Shown here one piece after another: positions 9,171 through 18,231 of a stretch of 64,000 nucleotides of DNA (position 1 is its first letter; the number at the start of each line of letters is the position of its first letter). Under the pieces are notes generated by a model. It worked only from the letters and a program-made list of their open reading frames with translations, searched no databases and had not been told where the DNA came from. The stretch comes from an uncultured Gammaproteobacteria bacterium (GTDB lineage: Bacteria; Pseudomonadota; Gammaproteobacteria; HK1), in contig OY282378.1 in NCBI GenBank assembly GCA_958295835.1, positions 2,877,694-2,941,693 of the forward strand, in the 5' to 3' direction. A program made the position numbers and the translations under genes.

Positions 9171-10168
9171 TCACTCGCCCTTGAGCAGCCCGATGACCTC
9201 GCCGACGGTCATGTCGCCGCCGGCGCTTTGCGCGATCGCCGCCTCGTAGACAGGGGCGACCGCCTGCGCGAAGCGGCGTTTCTCCGCGTCCGGGAGCTCG
9301 ATGATCTCCACGCCGGCTTCTTCCGAAATCCGCAACCCGCGGGCCGCCGCCCGCGCGTAGCCGGCGCCTCCGCCCGCGGAGAGCGCGGCGTCCGCGGCGG
9401 CGTCGACCCAGCCCTTCTCCTGCGCCGAAAGCGCATCGTAGACGCCCCGGTTCATGAGCAGCACGAACGGCGCCCCGGAGATGGGAAGCCAGGTGGTGAG
9501 GTAGCTCGCCGGCTCTTGCAGCTTGAACGCCCCGATCCCCGAAGCGCCGATGGCGATGCCGTCGATGACCCCGTTGGCCAGATTCTGGTGAACCACCGTG
9601 ACCGGCTGCATGACCGCCCTCGCCCCGAGGGCTTCGATGAACGGAACGTCGATCCTCGAAGTCACCCGGATCTTCAATCCCTTCATGTCCTCGAGGGTGC
9701 GCACCGGTTTGTCCCGGGTGAGCAGCGCCGGAGGCACGTTGGACCACAGCGCCAGCACCTTCGCCCGGAACTCCTTCTCGAGGACCGGCCGGGCGCGCTG
9801 CAAGGCGTCGGTGCATGAGGCCGCCGTCTCGCAGACCCCCGGATAGGACAGCACGTTGGTCTTCGGAAACAGGTCGCCGGTGTAGCCGGGCAGGGCGAAG
9901 ACGACGTCGGCGACCCCGTCGAGCAGGATCGAGTACTGCCGCGGCGGAGACGAGTTCAGCGCCCCGCCCGGAAACTGCCTGACGGTCAGCCCTCCGGCGG
10001 AGACCCGTTCGAGCTTCTCCGCGAACGGCGCGAACACGGCCCGGTTCATGGGATGCTTCGGCCCATGAAGTAGGCGAGCGACAGCTCCTTCGCCGCCCCC
10101 GCGTCCGGCGCGGCGGCGGCCCCGCCGAACGCCAGCAGGACGGCGGCGACGATCGGAATCCGTTTCAT
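9171..10168 (-). pseudogene. TRAP transporter substrate-binding protein (DctP type), one-base frameshift
   Basis: Periplasmic binding protein of a tripartite ATP-independent transporter for organic acids. The start at 10168 gives a clear signal peptide (MKRIPIVAAVLLAFGG, then AAAAPDAGAAKE) and mature sequence LSLAYFMG, after which the frame breaks. The rest (PKHPMNRAVFAPFAEKLERV onward) continues in another frame to the stop at 9171, with typical DctP features such as TLEDMKGLKIRV and VIDGIAIG. One missing C in the GGGCC stretch at 10060-10065 explains the shift. No DctQ or DctM genes are adjacent, so the system would be incomplete anyway. Confidence 0.85.
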
Positions 10169-10699
10169 CCGCCTCCCCTGCCTGCCCTCCGCAACCCGAG
10201 CGGCGACCGCACGGCAGGGTACTTCCGCCCACCGCCGACCTGCAAGACTGACCGCCTCGACGGCGCGTCCCGATCCTGTCCGACTGGCCCTGCCCCTGCG
10301 AACCTGACCGACGGCATCCCCGCGACCTTCCGCCACCGGGCGATCCTGACGCTTGCGTCACGGATCGGGCGCTGTGTGGCCGGCCCGCCTCCGGTTGCTC
10401 GTTGTCGGTACGTTCCATTTCGCTGTCGGCACAATCCCCAAGGGAAGCAACCTTCGAATGAGCGTGACGATCCAGGTTCGTGTCGATGAATTCGCACGGC
10501 GGCATTCAAGCGCGATTACCGCCGGGTGTGACGACGCAGCCACGACATACATGTCAGGGACACGCTGTCCCGTGTAGTGGAACCGCTCGCCGATGGTCGG
10601 CCCCTTCCGGCCAGTTACGCCGAGGACGATGGGGTCCACCTCAACCGGCGCGTACGACGCGAACGAGTTCGTGCCGTATTCCCCTGATGCGTTTCGCGC
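10169..10699. other. Intergenic, about 530 bp
   Basis: Open frames here lack protein-like composition and family resemblance. No RNA gene, promoter or terminator could be supported. Confidence 0.5.
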
Positions 10700-12079
10700 T
10701 CAGAGCTGGCCGTCGGCGCCGCTCGCGAAGGCGTCGAGGTAGCCGGGGTCGTCGAACCGCGCCGGGTGGAACGCGGCGGCATACGCCGGCAACGGCGTCT
10801 CGCAGACGTGGGCCGCGAGCAGCTCGCCGCCGGCGCAGGCGCCCATGATCCCGAATCCCGAGTAGGCGGCGTTGACGTAGGCGCCCGCCACCGGGAGAGG
10901 GCCGATGAGGGGGCGGTTCTCGGGGGTCCTGACGTAGTAGCCGCCATCGACGGTCATGCGGGGCAGGCGCGCGAAATAGCGCTTCAGCGACGGCAGCATC
11001 CGCGACCATCCGCGGAGCGCGATCTCCGGCAGCCGTTCGTCGAACGGGACCGGGAACACCGGCTCCACCGTCTCCGTGTCCCAGGTCCACAGCATCATCA
11101 GCCAGTGCTCGCCGGGGGTCCCCTCGGGGCGGCCGTGGATTCCGGCCGGGAACGGCTCGACGAGCCCGCGGGTCTCCTCGTCGTCGGCAAGCACCGCCCG
11201 TTCTTCGTCGGACCACGGCAGCTCCACGGGATCGGCCCAGATGAGCAGCGGCGCGTCGCCCGGCACCGCCCGCTCCGTATCCCGGAACGCCACCTTCATG
11301 TGGCGCTCGCACGCAACGGGCAGATCGACGCCGAAGCCCCGGGCGAGCTCGGCCAGATACGGTCCGGGTGAGAGCACGAGCTTCCCGGTCTCGATCCGTA
11401 CCCGATCCCCGGGTCGCGCCACGGATACCGCACGTACCCGGCCGCCGCGCGTCTCGACGTCCGTCACCCGCCCCCGGATCAACCTCACGCCGCGGTCCCG
11501 CGCCCGCTCCAGCATCCACATGCCGAGCTGCTGCGCGCTCAACCAGCCGCACCGGCGCGCGTGCAGCACCGCGACCACCTCGGGATCGAGGTAGGGGAAC
11601 TCGGCGCGGATGAGGGCGGGGTCGGTGATCAGATCCGCGCCGGCCGCAACTTCCTCGAACCCGCGTGCCGGCGACCGGAGGTAGCCGGGGCTCGACCCGG
11701 AGCCGTCGTGCACGCGAAGCGCCCCGGCTCCGAAGGACTGTGCCTCACGCCCGAGATCGCGGAATGCGGCGATGCGCGACGGCTCGGCGGTGGCGAAGAG
11801 GTAGCCGCGGCGGTTGAGGTGAAGCCGGCCGCCGCTCTCGCGCTCGATCCGCTCCAGCAGGTCGATGCTGCGGTCCATGAACGCGACCATCGCGTCGCCG
11901 GGTCCGGGCCACCAGTTGCGGTAGCACTCGGTGGATTTGTCGCTGGTCAGCGCCAGCGGGTCGCCGGCCTCGACGAGGACCACGCCGTCCAGCCCTTCCC
12001 TCACCGCGAGGTGGAACGCCGCAGAGATGCCGGCGATGCCCGCGCCGACGACGACGACCGCGGCCACGGAGCGGCTCAT
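10700..12079 (-). CDS. FAD-dependent oxidoreductase (DAO / sarcosine-oxidase-beta-like)
   Basis: A 459-residue flavoprotein of the D-amino-acid oxidase (DAO) fold, which includes glycine oxidase, sarcosine and dimethylglycine oxidases and D-amino acid dehydrogenases. The N-terminal FAD dinucleotide motif is VVVVGAGIAGISAAFHLA, with the acidic residue ending strand 2 in VVLVEAGDP. The C-terminal DAO signature GGYYVRTPENRPLIGP followed by YVNAAYSGFGIMGACAGGE is intact. ATG 12079 was chosen because the FAD motif starts a few residues later. It is a monocistronic gene between repeat-rich gaps. An amine or secondary amino acid substrate is probable; the betaine cluster about 10 kb away makes N-methylated glycines attractive but this is inference. 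Confidence 0.87.
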   Translation of the reverse strand: MSRSVAAVVVVGAGIAGISAAFHLAVREGLDGVVLVEAGDPLALTSDKSTECYRNWWPGPGDAMVAFMDRSIDLLERIERESGGRLHLNRRGYLFATAEPSRIAAFRDLGREAQSFGAGALRVHDGSGSSPGYLRSPARGFEEVAAGADLITDPALIRAEFPYLDPEVVAVLHARRCGWLSAQQLGMWMLERARDRGVRLIRGRVTDVETRGGRVRAVSVARPGDRVRIETGKLVLSPGPYLAELARGFGVDLPVACERHMKVAFRDTERAVPGDAPLLIWADPVELPWSDEERAVLADDEETRGLVEPFPAGIHGRPEGTPGEHWLMMLWTWDTETVEPVFPVPFDERLPEIALRGWSRMLPSLKRYFARLPRMTVDGGYYVRTPENRPLIGPLPVAGAYVNAAYSGFGIMGACAGGELLAAHVCETPLPAYAAAFHPARFDDPGYLDAFASGADGQL

Positions 12080-12959
12080 GGGCGGTAGTCCCTTACCCGT
12101 GGAATCTTCGACAAAACGACGAAGAATCGTTCGCCGGCCGGCTTTCGAGTCCGTAACGCCGGCCCCCTGGAAGCGGCGTGTCCCGGGAGGACACGGGTGT
12201 CCCGCCCGCTTTGCCATGCCGCGCGCCTCCGGCCCGCCTGCGGGCGGGACATCCGCGTTCCCAGGACACCTGGATTCCTGCTTGTGGATTCCCGCTTTCG
12301 CGGGAACGTGGCATGTAAGTGTCTGATTCGGAAGGGGAAAACTGTGATTCCCGAATCCGGTTTCCAACATCGTTTACCACGGGAATCCGGGTGTAGATCG
12401 CGCGTAGGGAATGGGGAACGGACGTGAAATGCCGTGCCCTTCCCGTTGCAGGAAGGGCACGTATGACGCGGGGCACGTGTGCCGTTATGGCGTATTGCCG
12501 ACACTCTGAACGGTAGTGGATACCCGCCCGGCAATATCCCGTTGTCAGACAACATCCAGATCGTTCCGGCACCGGCGGCGATAATGAGAATCTGCATGAT
12601 CGGCTCTCGCGACTAGCGGACCGGAGAGTATTACGGGAATTTCCAGTGTGCGAGTCAATTTCTGGTCATTTTTTGACCAATTTCTCGGTTGACAAGCTGC
12701 TTTTGTGCCTGATACCGTCGCGATCGTCCGGTGCCGGCGTGTTTCGCGCGCGCGGTGCCGTTACATGGGCAGGACAACCCGCCACGGGGCTCCCGTGGTT
12801 TGGGTAGGCAGCAGGATTCCCCGTCGCGAGGCTTCGCGACCGTCGTTCCGCATTCGCGGAAACGGCGACAATCCCTATTTCGGCGGTACACGTCCGATCC
12901 TTGGCGTCTTTGCGCTCGGGATTCGGGAGGCTCATGTCAACCAATATGAGGATAACCTC
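12080..12959. other. Noncoding stretch, 880 bp, rich in palindromic repeats
   Basis: No convincing gene. It contains a repeat of the ttcccgc-n4-gcgggaa type (12289-12306, in a context beginning tggattcctgc at 12271), a hairpin tggtca/tgacca at 12663-12679, and a block of three short hairpins at 12782-12798, 12823-12840 and 12846-12861. A -35-like TTGACA occurs at 12690 but the matching -10 is poor. The frame that continues upstream of the gene at 12960 crosses these repeats and is judged spurious. Confidence 0.6.
12271..12309. repeat. Dispersed repeat of the ttcccgc/gcgggaa type, copy 1
   Basis: Contains a 7-bp inverted repeat (ttcccgc tttc gcgggaa) next to the sequence tggattcctgctt. A diverged relative lies at 13903-13950. 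The organisation resembles dRS3/NEMIS-like small repeats of other proteobacteria. Confidence 0.7.
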
Positions 12960-13463
12960 ATGAGTAACGATGATGCCGGCAAATTGCCGGAGTTCGACCA
13001 CGGGCCGCTACTTCAGTACATTGCGGCAAACTATGAGCGTTTGGGTCTCACGACTGCCGATGATCCGAATGGAATGCTCATATCGAAAGGAATGGATCGG
13101 ATAACCCTCTGCATGGATGGAAGTGAATTCGTCTTTGCCGGGGAATATGAAATCCGGTTGGTTCCTACGGTTGGCCGGGTTGAAGACTCCGATGGATCGG
13201 GTTGGGAAGGTTCACTTCTCAACAGCTTCCATTGCAGGAAGGGTGTAGAATTCTGGCCGGAGGGTCCCGAAGGTTATATGATGATCCATCAGATGGAAGA
13301 TGGTGAGATCGCCGGGGGTCAGCATATTTCAACACCTATGAATCAAGAGAAACCGCACACTCTACGATTCCCCGATGGCCGCGAGATAAGCGGTGGCGTA
13401 GAAGAAATGTGGACGATAGCCCAATGCTTGAAGATGGCGGAAGAAATTCCCAAGCCTGAATGA
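12960..13463 (+). CDS. Hypothetical protein, 167 aa
   Basis: Not recognised. The ATG at 12960 has GAGG 8 bp upstream. The protein is acidic and soluble-looking (MSNDDAGKLPEFDHGPLLQY...), with no signal peptide or membrane segment. Codon use and base composition are less GC-extreme than the core genes, consistent with acquired DNA. It is followed after 74 bp (including a hairpin at 13489-13513) by another small acidic unknown on the same strand; the two may form a unit, possibly a toxin/immunity or antitoxin-like pair, but no family evidence supports that. Confidence 0.65.
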   Translation: MSNDDAGKLPEFDHGPLLQYIAANYERLGLTTADDPNGMLISKGMDRITLCMDGSEFVFAGEYEIRLVPTVGRVEDSDGSGWEGSLLNSFHCRKGVEFWPEGPEGYMMIHQMEDGEIAGGQHISTPMNQEKPHTLRFPDGREISGGVEEMWTIAQCLKMAEEIPKPE

Positions 13464-13488
13464 AGTACCCGCTATCGGCACTGGAACG

Positions 13489-13513
13489 AACCCCGGCAAT
13501 CCGGCCGGGGTTC
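13489..13513. repeat. Hairpin between two small genes
   Basis: gaaccccgg and ccggggttc form a perfect 9-bp stem with a 7-base loop. No T-run follows, so it may act as an mRNA stabiliser or weak terminator. Confidence 0.5.
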
Positions 13514-13537
13514 ACAAACCCATAGGAGACTAGCACA

Positions 13538-13819
13538 ATGAAAGACAAATGGTTGCACGATGCACTGCTTTCGGATGAAGAAAGGGCGAAGCTGTCCGAT
13601 GAAGATCGCGCGAGCTACGATGAATTCGCGCGCCGGCTACCGTGGGAAGATCTGTACGAAAATGGGGATTGGATGTTTCCCATACATCGGATAAAGGATG
13701 GTGGTTTCACTGAAAACCATGTTGCGCTCGCTACCAGTGTCGCGATACTTCGCAATCTTACGGAGATCAACCGGAAGCTGGATGCGCTCGTCAAGCTCAA
13801 CAACGGAGACTCACAATGA
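13538..13819 (+). CDS. Hypothetical protein, 93 aa
   Basis: Not recognised. The ATG at 13538 is preceded by AGGAGA (13526-13531) at good spacing. The product is strongly acidic at the N-terminus (LSDEERAKLSDEDRASYDEF) and ends in a helical region (LTEINRKLDALVKLNN). No membrane segment. The next small frame starts inside its last codons (ATG at 13816), suggesting translational coupling. Confidence 0.65.
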   Translation: MKDKWLHDALLSDEERAKLSDEDRASYDEFARRLPWEDLYENGDWMFPIHRIKDGGFTENHVALATSVAILRNLTEINRKLDALVKLNNGDSQ

Positions 13820-14016
13820 TCACTGCACTACCACCGCGATTGACTCGCGAAGCATTCGAGCCGATGGCAGAAGGCTGGAACAGCATGGAACGTCAAATAT
13901 CCGCTTGGATTCCTGTTCCCGAGTATCCTGCTTGCGCGGGAATGACCAAGGTGGCCGGGACGCCCGCGCTCTCGGACTATCTCCACGAAACCCCTATATT
14001 CATAGGACAAAACTAG
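13816..14016 (+). CDS. Small ORF, 66 aa, partly encoded by a dispersed repeat
   Basis: Starts within the last codons of the preceding gene. The first ~25 residues (MITALPPRLTREAFEPMAEGW) look like ordinary protein, but the middle (AWIPVPEYPACAGMTKVAG) is the translation of the dispersed palindromic repeat at 13903-13950. Either a short gene was overrun by a repeat insertion, or the frame is not used. Confidence 0.35.
   Translation: MITALPPRLTREAFEPMAEGWNSMERQISAWIPVPEYPACAGMTKVAGTPALSDYLHETPIFIGQN
13903..13950. repeat. Dispersed repeat of the ttcccgc/gcgggaa type, diverged copy 2
   Basis: Runs from ttggattcctgttcccgag through cctgcttgcgcgggaatgacc. It shares order and wording with the copy at 12271-12309 but its inverted repeat has decayed. 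Confidence 0.6.
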
Positions 14017-14911
14017 ATCCTCTCGCCCGTACCCCACGTCCGTACCCCACAAGAAAAACGGTATCGAATGACGCCATTTGAGCACGGATGGCGCCGGTTT
14101 GACAGGCACCGCGCCTTGTCCGGGGCGCGCGCAGGCGGGTATTTGCCGTCGCGCCGTGGTTGCGGTCACGGCGCTGGCTGTCGAGTTAACCATGTATTTT
14201 CGCTCCAATAACGTATAAGTCGCTTTTCGTCCTCCACACATCAATGACTTGCGTATGACCCGATTCCGCTCCGTTCTCACATACCTTGCTTTGCGCTACC
14301 CTCGTTCAACCATAGCTCGCCCGGCACGCCCAGCGCCGTTCACCGCCCTGAGGCTCGGCATCCGCCTCCTGTTCCGTTTTCCTCTCCCCTTCACCCTTCT
14401 TTTCTCGTGCCCCGCGTCATATCCACCCCTCTGACCGCTTGGCCCGTGCGCTGCGTGGCGCCGAGCAGGGCCTGTCGGTGGCCGAGCGTGTGGGCTTCAG
14501 CACGTTGGTCGACGGCGTCCGCGCCTCCGTCCTCTCCTCGGAGCGTCTGGTCCTGGTGCTCAAGCTCCTCGCCGACCGTGGCTTCTCACCCCGCGGGGCA
14601 TCGGCTGTGCGACGGCACGAATTCTGACCGTTTGGCCAGCATTCTTGTCGATCCCTGTCAGCACGACCGCAACTATATGTTTTTGAAGATATATCTGTTT
14701 TTTTCTGCTGCCCTCACCTGCCCTCGTCACGAGTTTTTTGTCGGTTTCCCGTCGCGGTGGTGTCGTAGCGTCGCTGGCGCAGTGGGGCCTGCACCTCGTT
14801 GTTACCACGGAGACGATCAGGCGCGATGCCGAGGAAACTGCGGCAACCGTCCTTCAATGAGGCCGGGACATCAACGCCTCTGGGGAGCCTCTGGGTGTTT
14901 CATTTCTTCCT
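14017..14911. other. About 900 bp without a supported gene
   Basis: Composition changes to pyrimidine-rich and lower GC. One short frame on the + strand from a TTG at 14439 to 14627 (ends RGFSPRGASAVRRHEF) has protein-like composition and may be a fragment, but nothing identifies it. No RNA gene or terminator could be defined. Confidence 0.45.
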
Positions 14912-16006
14912 CTATCCCGGTTGCGCCCGTTTCCCCCCGGGCTCTGCTCCCCTCGCGATTTTCGCTCCTGGGGTCCCTTCGTCATGGTGATCCGTGCCAG
15001 TTGTCGCCTCGCCGATGCTGTCGTACCGCCAGTAGTCCTGCGGCGTGTGACGATCCCAGACTTGCGCCCATAGCTTCCCTTCGATCGGCGCCGCACAGAG
15101 CAGTCCGTGGAGAACGGCTGTGCTCTGCTGTTTGAACTTCTTCGTTGCTTGGTTCAGGCGGTGCCTTCCGTCCGTTTGCGGCACCTTGATGCGTAGCCCT
15201 GGTATCTCGACCACAGTTGCCCCGTTTCTGTACACGTAGCGGTTCAGCTTGTCCATCAGGTATTGGTCCAGCACCAGCATTGCGATCATTTCGCTTGCGT
15301 GTAGCTGGATCCTCACCGAACCATCGTCTCCCCTCTTCTCCTTCTTCCTGTCGTGCGGGAAGTACCGCATGTCGTTGTAGCTGTGGCTGTGGCGGGTGAA
15401 TGTTTCTTCGAGACTCCATTGGCTCCGGGGCCACCCCTCCTTGTTTGCCTCGTGTTCGTTCCATGCGTCCTGCCACGCCCGGTACTCACTGTTGATCTGG
15501 TCCAGGTCATCCGGCGCGAGGGCTTCTGTCATCTTGGTCCAGCCTTTCTTCATGTCGTGTCCCGGGCGGTTTCCCGCATCCGTGCGATGCAGGTGGTATA
15601 TCGCGCACGCCAGCGCCTCCATGCACTCGCACCAGTCGCGTAGCAGCCCGTTCAGTCTTTCCCTTGCCCTTCCTAGCGGGATACCGTGTGCTTCTCCGAC
15701 TGCGTTGCGTTGCTCCGGCGGCAGCCAGAGCAGCCTGGTCTCCCACATGACCTTCCGTAACCGGATCCCCGCTTCTGTCCACCAACGCAGTGCGATCACC
15801 GTGTTCTCGTCGCATTTCAGTTCTTCGCAGCGGTTTTCTGCGGTCCTCCTGTGCCCATGAAGTTCGACGAGTTCCTCCGCCCAGGTATCCCATACTCCGT
15901 AGGTTGTCTGTCCCCTCCCGGGTCCGCTTAGTTTCCTGCACTCGAACCTGTGCATTTTGTCTGCTTCCCGTGTCATTTGTTTTTCCCCGTTGGTCATTTT
16001 GTTCAC
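14912..16006 (-). CDS. Unknown protein, 364 aa, coupled to a trypsin-like protease remnant
   Basis: Not recognised. It is a soluble, charge-rich protein with many Trp residues; a central segment MIAMLVLDQYLMDKLNRYVY is the main hydrophobic stretch, too polar for a clear membrane helix. The start ATG (16006) overlaps the stop of the upstream protease-like frame by 4 bp, so the two were one operon. Codon use is less GC-biased than the core genes. The pairing of a trypsin-like protease with a partner is seen in some anti-phage and signalling modules, but no family match could be made here. Confidence 0.7.
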   Translation of the reverse strand: MNKMTNGEKQMTREADKMHRFECRKLSGPGRGQTTYGVWDTWAEELVELHGHRRTAENRCEELKCDENTVIALRWWTEAGIRLRKVMWETRLLWLPPEQRNAVGEAHGIPLGRARERLNGLLRDWCECMEALACAIYHLHRTDAGNRPGHDMKKGWTKMTEALAPDDLDQINSEYRAWQDAWNEHEANKEGWPRSQWSLEETFTRHSHSYNDMRYFPHDRKKEKRGDDGSVRIQLHASEMIAMLVLDQYLMDKLNRYVYRNGATVVEIPGLRIKVPQTDGRHRLNQATKKFKQQSTAVLHGLLCAAPIEGKLWAQVWDRHTPQDYWRYDSIGEATTGTDHHDEGTPGAKIARGAEPGGKRAQPG

Positions 16007-16441
16007 GGGTTTGTGTTATCTCCACTGGCCCCAGCTACGCCACTCGGTATCGCGTCCGTGGCTTCGTCGATGAGTTCGAGCACCCTTTCCATGCGTGTGA
16101 ACTTCACCATTCCCGTGGGTTCCATGATCACCACACGTTTCCCATCTTCGTCGATGCCGGTTCTTTTCGGTACTCCTCCTCGTTCCGTAATGATCCCGGC
16201 GATCGACCATCTATGCTTTTGCTTCCCGGTTGTCGAGTATACGATTGCACCACCGGAGAAACCGCTGTTGACGTATCCTTCCGTATACGTCGCTGTCGCG
16301 TTCGGAGTGCTCTCACCATGTCCCATGGCAAGGAAGTGGTGCTGAATCCGGAGTGGGTCGGTTTGCCTTCGAGGAAGGCGCTCCGGCACTTCGTGGTCCA
16401 TTCGATTCACTCCCGGTTCCGACGAACCAATCATCCGTTTA
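16003..16441 (-). pseudogene. Trypsin-like serine protease, C-terminal remnant
   Basis: About 130 residues remain. The segment GYVNSGFSGGAIVYS carries the trypsin-family nucleophile motif (GFSGGA, Ser in the GxSGG-type loop), followed by a strand-rich tail (WSIAGIITERGGVPKR). The His and Asp of the triad would lie in the missing N-terminal part, which is cut at the end of the IS1380-type element at 16442; the first seven codons of the present frame are IS sequence. It is coupled to the downstream 364-aa unknown by an ATGA overlap. Confidence 0.7.
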
Positions 16442-16474
16442 CCTGATTGTTGCATAAACGTGCGACAAATATAG

Positions 16475-17851
16475 TCAAGCGACGGCGTTCAGTGTTGCGA
16501 GAGCCTGCCGGAGTTCTCTTTCGAGCCTTTCGTTGCTGTTCATGGAGAGGACCAATTTGCCGGCGGGGCGAATCATGCGCCCGGCGCGTTGGATGAGGGT
16601 ACGGCGAAGGGTTCCAACCTCCCGGAAGCACCACAGCGCGGCGCGCTTTGCGGTGGTGCCACGGGCGCGAGGGTCGAGTTGGATCTGTAGCTCGCGGGTG
16701 AGGTTGTGAGCAACAATGCCGGCGAACATGTACAGTTGGTTGCCGACCCGGGTCTTGACCGGTATGTAATCCATCTGGCAATGCGTCTTGAGTTCGGCGA
16801 AGATACCCTCCTGCGAACCGCGGCCTTCGTGGAAGGCGACGACCTTGCGTGGGGCCATTCGTTTGTTGGTGACGATGACCTTGAATTCGTACCCGTATTC
16901 GGTGGGCTGGAACAGGTCGAGTTGGATCGGCAGCTTGTGTTGGCATCTGACCTGATTTTTGATGAAGATGAAGCGATAGCGGGCGTTCCACGACTTCGGC
17001 TTCCAGCGGGTCTCGAAGTAATCGAGCCCGACCGCCATGCGTCGCCATCGTTTTCTGCCTTCGACCAGTTCCTTGAGGGCGGCAAAGCGCTCGAAAGGCA
17101 CCGAGATGGTGAATTCGACCCCCGACGAATGCAGTCGTTCAGCGATGGTTTCGTTGAAAAATGCGCTGTCGATGCGAGTCTCTACCTTTGTGTGGGGAAG
17201 GCACGAGCGCACATGGCTGATACAGTGGCCGATGAAGGTGTCGGCCCCGTTGGAGTCGTGTACGTTTCCAGGACGATGGTGAACGTCGAGGACCTGGTCG
17301 GTCTGGGCGACGGTGCAAAAGAGGGGGTAGTAGCTGCGCGCGCCCTTCTTTTTCTTGTTGAAACCCACTGCGGTTCCTTCGGCATGTCGCCCGGTGCTCA
17401 ACACCGACCCGTCGTAATCGAGCGTCACTCTCGGAAACCCCTCGACCACCAAACGCTCCATGACCAGATGTCTCGATTCACTTCGTACTTTGGCGACACT
17501 TTGTTCATCCGCACTGGCGAGCGACCGGCTGAGCGTGGACACGTCCGGCAACCGCTTCAGACCGAGAATCCGTTTGACCATCTCGTCATCACGGTAGTAG
17601 TCCACGTCGCGCAGCCGCCGGTGTCCGATAATCAGGTGCACGACCAGCAGCATCATGACCACGTGATGACCGTAAATCGGACTACCCTTCAGGTGGCGGA
17701 AACATCGCCACAACCGTTCTTTGATGCCGATGAGAGAGAAGAGGTGTTGAAAGACGATGAGTCCCGAATACGATGTCAGGCTCTGCGATTCGAATCGGAT
17801 GTCGAGACCCAGCCTGGCTTTACCTCGAACGTCGGCTCGGCTATGCTTCAT
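16475..17851 (-). CDS. IS1380-family transposase
   Basis: A 458-residue DDE transposase that appears intact. Family features are the N-terminal region FQHLFSLIGIKERL with RRLRDVDYYRDDEMVKRILG, the first Asp in VTLDYDGSVLST, the second in KVETRIDSAFFNE, and the late Glu region GRGSQEGIFAELKTHC. The ATG at 17851 was preferred over an upstream GTG because the region between is a nested inverted repeat (17856-17920) that looks like a leader structure, not coding sequence. The element interrupts the protease gene described at 16003. Confidence 0.92.
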   Translation of the reverse strand: MKHSRADVRGKARLGLDIRFESQSLTSYSGLIVFQHLFSLIGIKERLWRCFRHLKGSPIYGHHVVMMLLVVHLIIGHRRLRDVDYYRDDEMVKRILGLKRLPDVSTLSRSLASADEQSVAKVRSESRHLVMERLVVEGFPRVTLDYDGSVLSTGRHAEGTAVGFNKKKKGARSYYPLFCTVAQTDQVLDVHHRPGNVHDSNGADTFIGHCISHVRSCLPHTKVETRIDSAFFNETIAERLHSSGVEFTISVPFERFAALKELVEGRKRWRRMAVGLDYFETRWKPKSWNARYRFIFIKNQVRCQHKLPIQLDLFQPTEYGYEFKVIVTNKRMAPRKVVAFHEGRGSQEGIFAELKTHCQMDYIPVKTRVGNQLYMFAGIVAHNLTRELQIQLDPRARGTTAKRAALWCFREVGTLRRTLIQRAGRMIRPAGKLVLSMNSNERLERELRQALATLNAVA

Positions 17852-17855
17852 CTTC

Positions 17856-17920
17856 GTGGTCTCCGTTTCGCTTGGTACGTTGTTTTGAGAGACAACTATT
17901 GTACCAGCTTCGGAGACCAC
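17856..17920. promoter_or_regulatory. Nested inverted repeats in the transposase leader
   Basis: Three concentric inverted repeats: outer gtggtctccg/cggagaccac (17856-17865, 17911-17920), middle tggtac/gtacca, inner gttgt/acaac. In mRNA this would place the start codon just after a strong hairpin. Such structures commonly limit transposase expression from outside promoters; that role is inferred. Confidence 0.6.
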
Positions 17921-17986
17921 GTTTCTCTCTATTACATTCGTTTCACAAATGACTCCGTACGACCTTGCACAAGATTCAGGAATATC

Positions 17987-18029
17987 GCGTGTGGCTTATT
18001 CTCACTGGCAGTGAACTTGAGCCACACGC
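17987..18029. repeat. Hairpin with 10-bp stem next to the IS1380-type element
   Basis: gcgtgtggct (17987-17996) and agccacacgc (18020-18029) are exact reverse complements; the loop contains a further cact/agtg stem. No T-run follows. It sits in the 251-bp gap between the IS and the NYN gene, in which no gene is seen. Confidence 0.55.
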
Positions 18030-18231
18030 TGTTTCGGTCTGAAAACCCCGTGTTTTGTGCAGCGAACGCATGTATGGGTGGAAATTTTATGCAACTGGCA
18101 GGTTTACGCGATCTGGTTGCTCTGATTCCGAGCAGACTGGCGGCGGGGGTGCGGAGCGAACCAGGGCCACGTCCAATATGGCGCCGCAGGCCGGGGATTC
18201 ACTTCAGCATCCCGCCGAGACTGCGCAATGC

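Larger units (their letters stand above)
16442..17980 (-). mobile_element. IS1380-family insertion sequence, about 1.54 kb
   Basis: Imperfect terminal inverted repeats begin cctgattgttgca at the left and, read inward from the right, cctgaatcttgtgca. One full-length transposase gene fills the element on the minus strand. The flanking tetranucleotides (ttta left, aata right) do not match, so either the ends are off by a few bases or flanking DNA was rearranged after insertion. Confidence 0.8.

Noticed and set aside
12705..12959. Upstream extension of the hypothetical gene at 12960
   Set aside because: The frame crosses a block of three hairpins and has no protein-like composition; the ATG at 12960 has its own Shine-Dalgarno.
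14439..14627. Small + strand gene with TTG start
   Set aside because: Protein-like composition but no Shine-Dalgarno, no family, and located in a gap with shifted composition; kept only as a note.
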